DNA of 64,000 nucleotides from contig NW_005200690.1 of assembly GCF_000372725.1 (NCBI RefSeq), positions 62,001-126,000 on the forward strand, in the 5' to 3' direction. Position 1 is the first letter of the stretch. Each line of letters starts with the position of its first letter. This document shows, piece by piece, positions 50,637 to 62,275 of this stretch. The notes below the pieces were generated by a model. It did not search any database. It was not told the DNA's origin and saw nothing but the letters and a program-made list of their open reading frames with translations. Made by a program: the position numbers and the translations under genes. The DNA comes from Emiliania huxleyi CCMP1516 (Eukaryota; Haptophyta; Isochrysidales; Noelaerhabdaceae).

Positions 50637-51175
50637 ACAACAACGTCCTCACGCGCGTCGCCGAGGCATCCCTCCAGCGCGCCGAGCTTAAGACGTCGTA
50701 CCTCATCCCTGCTCGAGTCTACGCTCAATATGTCGTCAACCGACGCCCAGTCGAGGTGCAGAAGGAGTCGCGGTACCAGCGCTACTACGGCTTGATCCCC
50801 TCCTTCGACGCCGACCGCCTGCCGTACCTCTTTGGCACCGAAGTCAGCTACCACGAGGATGAGCCAGCCCGCGGCCCAAAAGGCAGCCTCGAAAGGCCAC
50901 GGGCCGTCAAGGGCACCCTCGTTGGTTTTGACGGAGCGTCGTACCTTGTCCACAAGAAGCGGGGCGGCGTAGGACGGCCACGGCACGTGTACCCCCTCAA
51001 CGAGGCAGTGCTCGTGCGCCGCGGGGCTGCCTCCGGAGCGACACTCGCCGATGCGGCGACCCAGACGCCACCGCCAGGCACCGAGCTCACGCCGCCGCCG
51101 CCAGTGCCTAGAGTACCGCGCCCTTCGCCACTACGATATCGATACTGCAGGCAACGGATAGTGGCCCAAATGTGA
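50633..51175 (+). pseudogene. Copia integrase C-terminal fragment
   Basis: The 180-residue frame contains YAQYVVNRRPVEVQKESRYQ, then RYYGLIPSFDADRLPYLFGTE and later KGTLVGFDGASYLVHKKRGG. These match the region after the integrase core in Ty1/copia pol, in which NRRP-x-YE-x-FG-x-KP is followed by LGYD-x-GY. The catalytic DDE core, reverse transcriptase and RNase H are absent, so a large internal deletion has fused the gag-like frame to this fragment. It is a separate element from the one at 9.7-11.5 kb, which lacks integrase. Confidence 0.65.
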
Positions 51176-51705
51176 AGATGGAGAAGCCGAGCATAAATGG
51201 CGGCAAGAGCATCATCGTACAAAGAAAACGCCGAATCGAGGGTACGATACATCCAGAATCTCCATGGCTGTACGGCGCAGTGCCTGGTCTCCAAGGGCGC
51301 AAGAGGGCTGGAGCGTCCACCTGCATCTTCGAGCTGCTGGCCCCCGAGCGAGACGGACAAAGCAGACGTGACGAGCTCCGCAAGCGGCTGTCCCCTCTCT
51401 CAAGGCGTCCAAGAGAGAGAGAGAGAGAGAGAGATTTGAAGACCAACAAGAATCTTCTTCTTTCTCTCTTTCCAACAGTGGCGAGAGGCGATGAATGAAG
51501 CGCTGTGCGGAGCTCCTCGGCGGAAGAGGCAAACTGGAGGTTGGGGCACAGCGCCCCGGGTGATCTCGCGAAGGTCAGCAGGCCCGATGCGGCCAAACAC
51601 GCTGGGCTCGTCAGCCCTGCTCTCGAGGAAGAGGTAAAAACAAAAAAAAGCCCCGGACATCCAGAGAGCTTGCCTTTATTTTTTGCGGTGGATTGTTTTT
51701 ATTTT

Positions 51706-51760
51706 TGAAAAAGAAAGAAAGAAAACAGACAACCCAAGGGAGGGATGGGACGACGTTTTT
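51706..51760 (+). repeat. Family A fragment upstream of GAPDH
   Basis: Head segment only (AAAGAAAGAAAGAAAACAGA, CCCAAGGGAGGGATGGGA). It lies 90 bp before the GAPDH start codon, with TTTTTATTTTTG on both sides (51693, 51756), possibly a target duplication. Confidence 0.65.
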
Positions 51761-51847
51761 ATTTTTGGCGGGTTGAATTCTTTTAGGCCTCCGAAATATT
51801 CTCACTGGGCACCTAGGCCACAATCTCCAGATTCGGCAGATTCCAAC

Positions 51848-52967
<1,120 letters not shown>

Positions 52968-53551
52968 GCCTCCGTGGCCGCGGCAGGCGCGCTCGCCGGG
53001 GGGAAAGGGTCCCTTTCTCCGCAGAACGCTGTGCTATACTCTCCCCCTGCGCGACGCGCGCATGCAGGGGTCCTGACGATTAGTGTTGTGCTGATTGATG
53101 TACCCGTGCTATAACATGTGAAAACACCACCATGCCGGCGTAACCGCCGTCGCCGGCTCGTATACCACTATACGGAGCGCGCCCCGGGCCCGGCGGTTCC
53201 GGTTACGTGCGAAACGACGTTACGTGGGCGCCGCCGCCGGCAGGCAGCTGGCAGGCGTGCGGCACTGCCACTGGAGCCATTGCCGGTGCGGGCGGCGGTG
53301 CCGCACCCTGCGGGGTGTTTTGGTACGGGTCGCGGGGGCCGGCTCGAGACGGCAGGGGTCGCGCGCGCGCGGGGGGGGCGGCGCTTTCGCCTTTCTCGTG
53401 TGCCGGTGCGGGGAGTGTGCGGCCCCGGTCCGGTCGCGCGGGGTCGGTTGGCTTCGCGCGGTCTCGTGCGCAATGGTGAGCCTCCACGCTCCACCCCCGT
53501 TCTCTTTCAACACGCGCCGCGCCAGCGCGCGACCTGCACATGTTGTATCTC
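52968..53551. other. Intergenic, convergent gene ends
   Basis: G/C-rich sequence between the GAPDH 3' end and the EHD 3' end. Long antisense frames through here are codon-bias shadows of the EHD tail. Nothing else is seen. Confidence 0.5.
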
Positions 53552-55939
53552 TCACGACTCGCGGCTTTCGCTCACCGCGGCGTCTGCCGCGGCCCACGCC
53601 GCGGCCTCGTCCTCGCCGCCCGCTCCCTGCTCGCCTACCGCCCCCCCGCCCGCTGCCGCGCCCTCGCCTGGAGCCTGCGCCTCGGGCCACGCGCCGTCGG
53701 CTGCAGCCTCTGCCCCCACATCCTCCTGCGTCACCGCCGGCTCCCCCCCCAGCTCGCCCGCCCGGTCGGCGACCTCCGCAGCCGCGTGCGCCTCCTCCGG
53801 TGCCGCCTGCGGCTCGGGCTCCGACGCTCCGGCTGCAGGGAGGGGCGCGCGCGGAGCCGCGTGCGACTCGGCGTGGGACGGCTCTGCTCCGCTCGGCATT
53901 CCCACGCCGCTGGCCACGTCCAGCGCCCACCTCCCGTCCAAGTCGGGCGGGGGAGCGTGCGCGGCGAGCGCCGCGTCGTGGCGCTGCTCCGCGGCACCGT
54001 CGCCGCCGAAGCCCTGGCCGCCGAACGACGCCTCGGCCGGCGGCGGCCACTGCTGCTGCTGCTGCTGCGGTTGATGCTGCTGCTGCTGCGGCGGCGGCTG
54101 CTGCGGCGGCGTCTGCTGCTGGGGCGTCTGGTAGTGGGGAGGGAACGAGCTCTGCTCCCGCAGCTGCTGCGGCGCGGCCTCGCCCCGCCCTTGGCCGGCT
54201 GGCGGGTGAACGCCGCCCGGGTGACCAGGCTGCATGCCTTGGTGCGGGTGGCCACTCCACTGGTGCACGCCCTGCTGCGGCGGGTAGATTGGCTGCTGCT
54301 GGCCGAACCCGCCGCCGTGCTGCTGCTGCTGCGGCTGCGGCTGCGGCTGCGGGTAGCCCTGCTCCGCGCCCTGCTGCGGAGGGTACGGGTGTGCCTGCTG
54401 CGGAGGGTAGGCGAGGCCCTGCCCAAACCCAGCCTGCGGTGGGAAGCCGTGCTGCCCGGCCGGCGGCTCCTCGTCCGCGATGGCCGAGGCGAGGGCGTCC
54501 TTGGCCGACCGGAAGGCGCCCAGCAGGCCGCTCGCGAGGCCAGAGTTGGCGAGGCCGGCGGGGCTCGAGCCGAGGCCAGGGCTCGCGAAGCCCGGCGCCT
54601 GCCCGAAGCCCGCCCGCGGAGCCTCTCCCGCAGCCGCTGCCCCAAGCCCGTGCTGCGCGGGCGAGGGCGGCGCCGTCATGCCGGGAGCGCCCCACCCGCC
54701 TGGCGGCAGCTGTTGCGGGGGCGGCGAGATGCCCTCGACCGAGGGCTCCTCGGCCTGCACCGGCTCGGTTTGCACCTACAGCTCGGGGGGCTTTGGCCTG
54801 GGCCTCCCCCCCCCCCCCCCCCCGGCTCTCCCCCTCTCCCGCCCGCCCCGCGGCCCACCTCGGCATCCACGCCGCCGCTCGTCTCCCCCAAACCGCCTCC
54901 ATTCAGGTCGTCGACTGCCCCCTCCGGCCCCGTCGCGGCGGCCGCCACGCTGTAGGGCGGCGGCGCCGGCGCCGCCTCTGGCGCCGCCTCTGGCGCCGCC
55001 TCTGGCGGCGCCTCTGCGGCGGAGAGCTCACCGCGTCGGAGGGCGGCGGCGGGCGAGGAGATGTGCGAGGAGGGCTGGGCCCACGGGCTCGCGCGCATCG
55101 CGCGCAGCACGGAGGGCTGCGCGACGCCGGCCTGCCTCTCGAGCTTCTTCTCGAAGAGGTGTTCGGGGGGCGGCGGGCGCACGTTGCGCAGCGGGCGGAA
55201 GCCCTCCACGATGGACGCCTTTGAGGCCTGCCTCCGCTTCTGCACCTGCGGGACATGTCTCGGACGTGTCGTGGACGTGTCCTGGACGGTGGACGACGGA
55301 GGCCTGCCTCCGCTGCTGCACCGAGTGGAGCCGCGTGATCAGCTCGGGGATGTCGCACTCGGTGAGCTCACGCAGCGCCTTGAGCTTCTTCGACCGCTCG
55401 ACCGACGGCTTGTAAAAGTCGGTAAAATCGTACGCGCGGAGCACCTGCAGGGCGGGGAGGGGGAGGCGCGCGACGCCATGCGGGATGGCAGCGGGAAGTG
55501 TGCAGGGCGGTGGCTAGGACGTGTGTATGAGGCGGCACCGACGCCATGCGGGATGGCAGCGGGAAGTCGCCGCGCGAGAGGTCGTGCTCGCGCTGCACCT
55601 AGAAGGCTCGTAGAGGCTTCCTGGACAGCTCCTAGACCGCTCCTAGAAGGCCGTGCGCTAGACCTACTCCCCGCCCACACCGCCCCCCTCGGTAAGGGGC
55701 AGCTCAGACACACACTGACGGCGGAGGGGGCGGCGGCGCTTGCTCCTGCTCGTTGTGCGGCCCTCTAGGAACTGTCTACGAAGCTTCTGGGAACTGTCTG
55801 GGGACTGTCCGTCAACTCTCTAGGAGCAGGCGGCCTGCTCGTAGGCGGCCAGCAGCCCCTCGGGCGTGCAGAGCCGCGCCTGTGAGGGGGTTGGGCTGGT
55901 GAGCTGGTGGGGGGTCCCGTCGGTAGTTCGAAGCCCCTC

Positions 55940-55991
<52 letters not shown>

Positions 55992-56014
55992 CAGAGAGAG
56001 AGAGGCAGAGAGAG

Positions 56015-56077
<63 letters not shown>

Positions 56078-57695
56078 GAGAGAGAGAGAGGCGGGCCTGC
56101 TCCTCGCGCTTGCCGTACCACTTTGCCACCACCTTTGCGCGCAAGTGGGCGAGCAGGTGCGTGTGCGCCTCGACCACGCGCGCGCGGCGCGCGATCTCGT
56201 TGATCTTGTTCATCACCTACAGGGCCGGGCGGAGGCCGTGCCTCGGGGCTGCCCGCCCCGCCCGCCTCCCCCGCGCTGCGTCGCGACTCGCGTTGTTCTG
56301 CGGCATCGTCACCAGGTCCTCGATCAGGTCGTTCTCTTCCGCCTCCATGAGGTCGAGCATCCCTGCGGCGCAGAGCTCGAGCGGGAGGTGTGCGGGAGGC
56401 GTGCCGACCCTCGGGGCGAGGGGCGAGGGGGGAGGGGGGGGGGGTGCGCCGGTGTTTTGCCATGGCCGGTCCCAGAAGGAGCCGATGTAGACGCGCGGCA
56501 CCTGGGGCGGGCGGGGCGGGCGGGGCGGGCGCCGTGCGACGAAGCAGGCGTGGCGGGGGCAGGAGGCGAGGGTGCTTGCGAGCTTCTCGCGCCTCTGCGG
56601 ACGGGATGACTCCGCCCACGTTCCACATCAGCGCGCCGTAGACGCGCATCAAGTCCTGCGGCGAGACGCCGTCCGCCTGTGGGGGGAGGGGCTCCGGAAG
56701 TGTCGAGAGGGCTCCGTGCCGGCCCCGAGGAGCCGCTCGTAGACGCCGCCCCACCTTGTTGAGCACCACGCGCACCTTCTTGTCGTACGCCTGGATGAGC
56801 TTCATCACGTCCTACGAGCCACGAGACAGGATGTCAGTGCCTCACGGAGGGAAGGAGTCGGCTGGAGGAGCCTCGTCGCGTCCTTGAACTCGTCGGACAG
56901 GTCGAGCTTGTACGCGTCGAAGAGGAGGAGGATCCGGTCCGAGTGCTGCGCGAACCAGGTCACCACGCCGTTGTAGTCGTACCCGCGGTCGCGCTGCTTC
57001 TCCCCCGACAGCACACCTACAGCGCTGCCGCACACCATCACGCCGCCAAGCTCCCACGCCGGCCCGCGGGCGCTCGCTCTCTCTCGGCGCGCCGGGCGAG
57101 TCGACGAGGGTCACCCGCTTGAGGATCGGCGACGGCAGCGCCGCCGCCTCGAGCCGGTTCAGAAAGTTGGTCCCGTACTTTTTGAGCGAGTGGAAGGGCG
57201 TGTCGGGCTGCGAGGTGAGCGCGTTGCCCGGCGTCGTCTTCTCCGCGTCTCCGTACATGACGGCGACGAAGCGGTCCGTCGTCATCTCGGGCCCGACGCG
57301 CGAGCCGGCGAAGCCGCGGCCGAGCAGGTAGTTGATGAAGGACGTCTTGCCCACCGAGTACTGGCCGATGAGCAGCACCATCGGCTTGGCTTCGAACCAC
57401 GCGTCCGACAGCGCGGGCTCGGCCATCTCGTTGTACCTGGAGAGCACCGGGAAATGCGCTCGCGCTGCGGCCGGGCGGATCGCTGCCACTCGAAGGCGCG
57501 CGGCGGCGGGTGGAGGCGGCTTGACACCCACCGGCTCTTCTTCTCCAGCGGCCGCAGCTTCTCTGCGTAGAGAGACTGGAGCTTCTCGAGGATGTCGGTG
57601 TCGGTCGGAGCCGTCATGCCGGAGCCGAAGCCAGCCATGACGGGCGAGGCAGTCGCGACCGGAGCCATGAAAAGGAGGAACGACACGGATCTCAT
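53552..57695 (-). CDS. EHD-family dynamin-like ATPase with signal peptide and Pro/Gln tail, 13 exons
   Basis: Exons on the minus strand: 57695-57532, 57436-57093, 57016-56880, 56811-56755, 56676-56593, 56501-56450, 56362-56292, 56216-56097, 55879-55835, 55598-55539, 55444-55322, 55245-54859, 54775-53552, giving 955 residues. Motifs follow EHD order: GQYSVGKTSF (G1), GPEMTTDRFVAVMYG (switch I), LVDSPGVLSGEKQR (G3), RVVLNKADG (G4), LMRVYGALMWNVGG, VYIGSFW and EHDLSRGDFP. Exon joins match EHD1 spacing. Introns are 51-236 nt; seven of twelve donors are GC, the third being least certain. The start MRSVSFLLFMAPVATASPVM is a signal peptide. The usual C-terminal EH domain is replaced by about 530 disordered residues rich in Pro, Gln and Gly. 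EHDs remodel membranes; the leader hints at an organelle or endomembrane interior. Confidence 0.88.
55246..55321 (-). repeat. EHD intron 11: duplicated exon start plus 11-nt repeat
   Basis: The 76-nt intron opens with a copy of the next exon's first 22 nt (GTGCAGCAGCGGAGGCAGG against GTGCAGAAGCGGAGGCAGG). It then carries 11-nt units such as CAGGACACGTC and CACGACACGTC, and ends CCCGCAG. Confidence 0.8.
55474..55577 (-). repeat. Copy of exon 10 end inside EHD intron 10
   Basis: CTTCCCGCTGCCATCCCGCA with TGGCGTCG occurs at the end of exon 10 (55539-55566) and again inside intron 10 (about 55473-55500). The donor GTGCCGCC directly follows the first copy. Confidence 0.75.
55599..55834 (-). repeat. 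EHD intron 9: two 11-nt repeat arrays
   Basis: Near the donor, about six 11-nt units of the type CAGACAGTTCC occur. Next to the acceptor are four units such as TAGGAGCTGTC and CAGGAAGCCTC, and the terminal TAG of the series is the splice acceptor. The middle is unrelated. Confidence 0.8.
55943..56091. repeat. (AG/CT)n microsatellite filling EHD intron 8
   Basis: About 150 bp of GA repeat with three GGCAGA interruptions makes up most of the 217-nt intron 8. On the coding strand it is a giant polypyrimidine tract. Confidence 0.95.
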
Positions 57696-57827
57696 CGTGG
57701 AAGCCCGGTGCGCACCGCCGGTGGCGCTCGACCGGACGAGGTGAGAGCGGGGCTTGTGTTCTTTTTCCTTGGCGGACCTCATGCAGAATCTTACAACGAA
57801 ACTCCCTCGCACAACACTGGGCACGGG

Positions 57828-58086
57828 ACTGGCGCGCACTGGCACGAACACAGGTACACCATGCAGAATTCTGGAAAAACCCGGCCGGCCTCTCCCCTGC
57901 CCCTACCTACCTACCTACCTACCTTACTTATGGGAAACTAAAAAAAGGATTCACTCGATGCCGGCCCTGGATGTGAGGTTACTGTCTTACTGACTGCACT
58001 CCAAGTGCTCCAAGTGATGGGTGAAGGTGGGGTACTATACCTCCTCCCATCCCTCCCTTGGGGTGCCTGTTTTCTTTTCTTTCTTT
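57828..58086. repeat. Repeat fragments upstream of EHD
   Basis: In order: GGACTGGCGCGCACTGGCAC (shared with 18.6 kb), a family B fragment at 57961-58017 (minus), and a family A fragment at 58037-58086 (minus). No gene was found. Confidence 0.65.
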
Positions 58087-58103
58087 GAGCACTTGAGCAC
58101 TGG

Positions 58104-58500
58104 ATAGGGTCGGTTCCGCATGGTACGGGACCCCTCGATCGTCTCGCCCACCCTCACTGGTGTGTTCATTGGGTGGGGGGGGTCATAACAAACACGGTAC
58201 AGGATCGAGGTGCACGCTGCCAAAGCAGTGTCGTCCCCCCTCTCCCCGACGGCGATGGCGGTGTGACCGATCGAGCTACAAGAGGAACTTGTTCAGCAGG
58301 ATCCGGGATAGTCAGATGCACTTGGAGCACTTGGAGTGCAGTCAGTAACCGCACATCCAGGGCCGGGGAGCTCAGAAGCGCACCCAGCGGGCCGGATGAT
58401 TGGCATCGGGTTACGGGCAAGAAAGCCCTAGCCCCGGGGGTGCGCGTTCGCAGGGCAAGGGCCTTAAAGTAAACACAGTTCTCCGAGGGTTGGACCCGCG
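58104..58500 (+). repeat. Family I copy followed by full family B copy
   Basis: Family I at 58104-58312 is uninterrupted. Family B at 58318-58500 is the most complete plus-strand copy and continues into TCCGAGGGTTGGACC and CGGGTTTCCCC at its 3' end. Confidence 0.75.
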
Positions 58501-58590
58501 TACCGGGTTTCCCCTTAACTGCAGGACGCCCCCTCTACTCGGAGCTAGTGGACATTACACTGGACACCACGCCCAAACACAGACACTTGC

Positions 58591-59805
58591 TTAGTCCTCG
58601 GTCCCGGAGCTCCACCTTCGGTCCTCTCGGGGCTCCGGTTCTCCCCGATTCGCTCTCTTGCTCGCTTGCCGAGCGTCATACGACGGCCGGTGTGGTCTTT
58701 TCCCTCGTTGTTGGTGTCGCTTCCTCCGCTGCCGCCTTTCGTCTTCGCCAGCCTCTCCCAGCTCCACCGGTTCTGAGAGTGTCGACGACCCGGCCGGGGT
58801 CACCCCGGGTGAGAACGGTGGCATTGGGTCGCGCCCAGTTCCACCCCCAGGAGGTCGAGCCCGCTCTCCCTGGTCAGCGAGTCGTGCCCGCACCCGCGGC
58901 CTCTCTATAGTCCCTGGCTCGCCCCCCCCCTCCGCCGGCTCCTCTCCAGGCTCGGGGAGGCGTGGCCCTCCCTGTCGAAGGTCGTGGTGGTCCGGTTGCC
59001 ACTGCGGCTGGCCTTCCTTCGGTGAGCCCGTACGTCCCGACTCCACTCTCAGAGGCCGCGTTAGCTCATCTCTCACCTCCTCCGACAACTGACCCCAAGC
59101 CCCCCCTCGGGTCCTCCGGCCTCGGCTTTCCGGTTCGCCGGCGGGTCCGCTATCGTACCGCGGTAACTCCCCTCCCCCATCTCCTCCTCCCGGGTACACC
59201 AGCTTCCGGCGAGGCGGTCCCGGCCCCCCCAGGTTATTCCGAGCGGGTCCACACGGCGGCGGCCCCGCCGGCGGCGGGGGTGGAGGCGGTGGCAGGGGCG
59301 GCGGGTACGGTGGCGGCCCTCGCGGCCCAAACGCCCGGTGTGGAGCCGCTGGGGCGGCCCCACGACCCTGCAGCCGTTCCAGTGGCGGGGGTGGAAATGG
59401 CAGTGTGGGTGGCGGAAACGATGGCGGCACTGGCGGCCGCACCGCCTGGTGCGGAACCTCAGGGGCGGCTCCTCGACCCAGCGGTCGCTCCAGCGGCGGG
59501 GGCGGAGGTGGTGGTGGCGGGGGCGGGCCCGGTGGCGGCGCCGGCCGCCGCACCTCCTGGGGCGGGGCCTCGGGGGATGCCCCCTGCCTCTGCGGCCATT
59601 CCAGCCGTGGCTCCACGCGTCGGCCGTCCACCCCGCTCGTGAGGGGGGGCCTAGCTCTCGTCTCCCCTCGGGGAGGGGGGGGGGCAGGGCCCGGATTCGT
59701 CGACGGCCCCGCCTCTCCCCCCCCCCTCTCCGCATCAGGCCGTAGACTGCCCAGTAGTCGCGTCGCCTCCCCCCTCGCCTGGTCCTTCTCGATTCGATCT
59801 CGCAC
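58591..59805 (-). CDS. Proline-rich low-complexity ORF, identity unknown
   Basis: The frame is open for 404 codons from ATG 59805 (MRDRIEKDQARGEATRLL). It is Pro/Gly/Arg-rich with runs of eight or more Pro, and ends with basic helices (EDERRQRRKRHQQRGKRPHR). No domain is recognised. Its 3' end adjoins family B, so it may belong to a mobile element, perhaps a gag-like frame. In GC-rich DNA such long open frames also arise by chance. Confidence 0.3.
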   Translation of the reverse strand: MRDRIEKDQARGEATRLLGSLRPDAERGGGEAGPSTNPGPAPPPPRGETRARPPLTSGVDGRRVEPRLEWPQRQGASPEAPPQEVRRPAPPPGPPPPPPPPPPPLERPLGRGAAPEVPHQAVRPPVPPSFPPPTLPFPPPPLERLQGRGAAPAAPHRAFGPRGPPPYPPPLPPPPPPPPAGPPPCGPARNNLGGPGPPRRKLVYPGGGDGGGELPRYDSGPAGEPESRGRRTRGGAWGQLSEEVRDELTRPLRVESGRTGSPKEGQPQWQPDHHDLRQGGPRLPEPGEEPAEGGGEPGTIERPRVRARLADQGERARPPGGGTGRDPMPPFSPGVTPAGSSTLSEPVELGEAGEDERRQRRKRHQQRGKRPHRPSYDARQASKRANRGEPEPREDRRWSSGTED

Positions 59806-61230
59806 CGCCCGGATATCAAAGGCCGAGTACTACCTCACTTCTTTCTTTTACTATACCAACTAGAGCGATGGTTGTGGTACTCTCCTGCAACCACAGTCCT
59901 TCTTGTGACATGGCAGGCCACTCTCAAGCCCTACAAGCATCAGATCACCCATTTGGGGAGGGTTGACATCGTGATTTCCGCGGAAAATTTCTTTTTCTGC
60001 TGTGAAAATTCCGGCTTGAAGAGAGGGAAAAACCCGACGGGAGGGCGCAGACCTACCCTACCTACCCCGGCATGAGGTCCGCCCAAGCAAGAAGAACACA
60101 CGCCTGAGAGCGCGATGAAGAATTCAAGCTTGCCAGCCCTGGGCCCTCGTGCCGCCGCCTAAAAGAAAGAAAGAAAACAGACAACCCAAGGGAGGGATGG
60201 GAGGACGGCACGCCGCCACCACACAGGGATTTTAAGGAGAGGTGTGTGAGTGAGTGAGTATTCTTGATACGAAACCACGACGACACACACCAGTCGACTC
60301 GCATCGGTTGCCTCCATTAACGGCGGAGCTATTCTCGCGCCCACACCACACCTGGCTCCAACGTGGACACGCCCATAGCTGGGGACACTACTAGGTCATG
60401 CATGGCATCAGAAGTTTTATCTCTGGGCCCCGAAACGCATCTCTAGCAGCGTCGTTACGCATGCGCCCTCCCCTCCTGGGCGCATGCGCCTCACGTCTCG
60501 CCAGAGCATAAGCCCTTGGTGTGCCGCGAGACGAGTTTTTTGCCATCGCAGCGAGCAGCAAGCCGCCCGCCGCAAACAGCCGGAGGCATCGCCACGGCAC
60601 TGACTGCGCCGTGATCCCGCACCCGTCGACGAAGCTCCCCCCGCGGAAGACCGCGCGTAGCGACGCCTTGACGATCGAGATGAGCGCGCTCGAGGCTCGC
60701 CCACCTACTGCCCCTGAGAGTTGGTTATTGAGTGGGATCAGCTCCCCCCCTTGGGATCGAAGCCGCCACAACCTCACACCCAACATCACAGGTGGGATCA
60801 GAGAGAGACTCCGCACCGGACACCGCCCGGGCACAGACTCCCTACCCATCGGATCGCACAGGGCCCCCTCGGAGCAGCCCACACACAATCACGCATCGGC
60901 AGAATTAGTGCCTGAGTCAGGCAGACAGCACAGACAAGGAGAGGAGAGAGAGGAGAGAGAGAGAGAGAGAGAGAGGAGAGAGGAGAGGGTGAGGGAGTGT
61001 GCACACGTGATGAGTGGGGAGAGTGTCTGTGGTGGGCTGTAGTCCTACTACGTGGTTACAACCACGCGCCCCTCAGGAGCTTAAGGTAGAGTGGAGCGCC
61101 CTAGACGCCTCGGTTCCTCCCACCGGGTGAGACCATCCGGATCAATCGAGCCCGCCTCCGGCGGGCCGTCCCCGCGATGGCCCACAGTCCTCCGTCGCCT
61201 GGTCGAGTCCCCTGCCTCCCTGTTGACCCC

Positions 61231-61370
61231 CAGTCCTCGTACTCGACCATTAAACAAACTCAAAGGTCCACCACAGCCACCACCCTCCACCTCCACCGTC
61301 CAGTCCTCGTACTCGACCATTAAACAAACTCAAAGGTCCACCACAGCCACCACCCTCCACCTCCACCGTC
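61231..61370 (+). repeat. 70-bp tandem duplication
   Basis: CAGTCCTCGTACTCGACCAT to CACCTCCACCGTC is repeated exactly once with a 70-bp period, as far as read without mismatches. Confidence 0.95.
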
Positions 61371-61692
61371 GAGCCGCGATCGCTGCCGCCCGCGACGCCG
61401 CCCGCCGCGTCAGAAGCCCGCGACGCCCGCGGCGAGTCGAGTCGGAGAGCCGAGCCGCACCAGCAGCAGCATCTTCACCAGCAGCAGCACCAGCAGCAGC
61501 AGCAGCAGCAGAGAGAGGCGCCAATTTTGAAGTTGCCCGAGACAGCCTGGAGATGGCCCCGCGTTGTAGCCCCGGTGCCGGCGCCTCACATCTCAGCATT
61601 CCGGGGCCCGTTCCGCTGCGCAGTCGAGCAGCAGGATCTCGGGAACAGCTTTGTCGACAAAGAGGTGGATCAAAATTTCGCCGAAGAAGCGT

Positions 61693-61719
<27 letters not shown>

Positions 61720-61724
<5 letters not shown>

Positions 61725-62150
61725 TGTGATGCGCTAGCCCCCGACTCGAGTAGCCGTCGCCCACCCTAGGGAGTCTGCCTCTTCCTATCTCTCTTCGCAG
61801 TCTCTCGCCGCTTCTCGCTGCAACCTTCATGCCACCTCGCGGTCGTCCCACTCTCGTCGTTCTCTCCCTTGTCACTTCCTCCTCTGTCGCGTCGCTCTCT
61901 TCTGCCTCGTCCTGCGACGCCGCCGCCTGCCGGTCCCTTGTTCTCGCGGCTTCTTTCGCCTTTCGGCGCAACTCCGCCCTCCTTGAAAGAAAAAAAGAAA
62001 GAAAGAAAAAGAAAGAAAGAAAGAAAGAAAACAGACAACCCAAGGGAGGGATGGGAGAACGGCACGCCCGCCACCACACAGGGATTTTAACTTCCTCCTC
62101 TGTCGCGTCGTTTTCGGCTAGGTTTTCTTTCGTTTCCAACGTTCTTTAGC
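61720..62150 (+). repeat. Family J interrupted by family A
   Basis: J runs from about 61730 to 61983 and A from 61984 to 62091. ACTTCCTCCTCTGTCGCGTC occurs both before (about 61876) and directly after A (62091). Either A inserted with a long duplication, or J was partly duplicated. Confidence 0.7.
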
Positions 62151-62275
62151 CTCGGGAGAGGCTCCGAGGTCTTAACCACGGAGGCGGAGCCTCATCACAG
62201 CGCGCGCATCCCAGAGCACATCCTTACCATCTGAGCCTCGGCGATTTCTCGGCTGCAGGCGAAGCGTAAAAAGCC

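Larger units (their letters stand above)
59820..62275. other. Repeat-rich intergenic region
   Basis: Contains a family A copy (60160-60232), a GA-repeat (60940-60985), a 70-bp tandem duplication (61231-61370), a CAG/AGC-repeat tract (61450-61512), a (CA)n tract (61692-61720), and the A/J mosaic. Frames at 60391-60900 have a possible hydrophobic segment on the minus strand but no family match. Confidence 0.6.

Noticed and set aside
53224-55224. 666-codon plus-strand frame opposite the EHD tail
   Set aside because: Pro/Arg/Ala low complexity; it is a shadow of the Pro/Gln-rich exon 13 and exon 12, and crosses real introns without any change in character.
60391-60888. Minus-strand frame with a hydrophobic stretch
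   Set aside because: One possible membrane segment only; overlapping frames of similar length and a GA-repeat upstream make a chance frame as likely.
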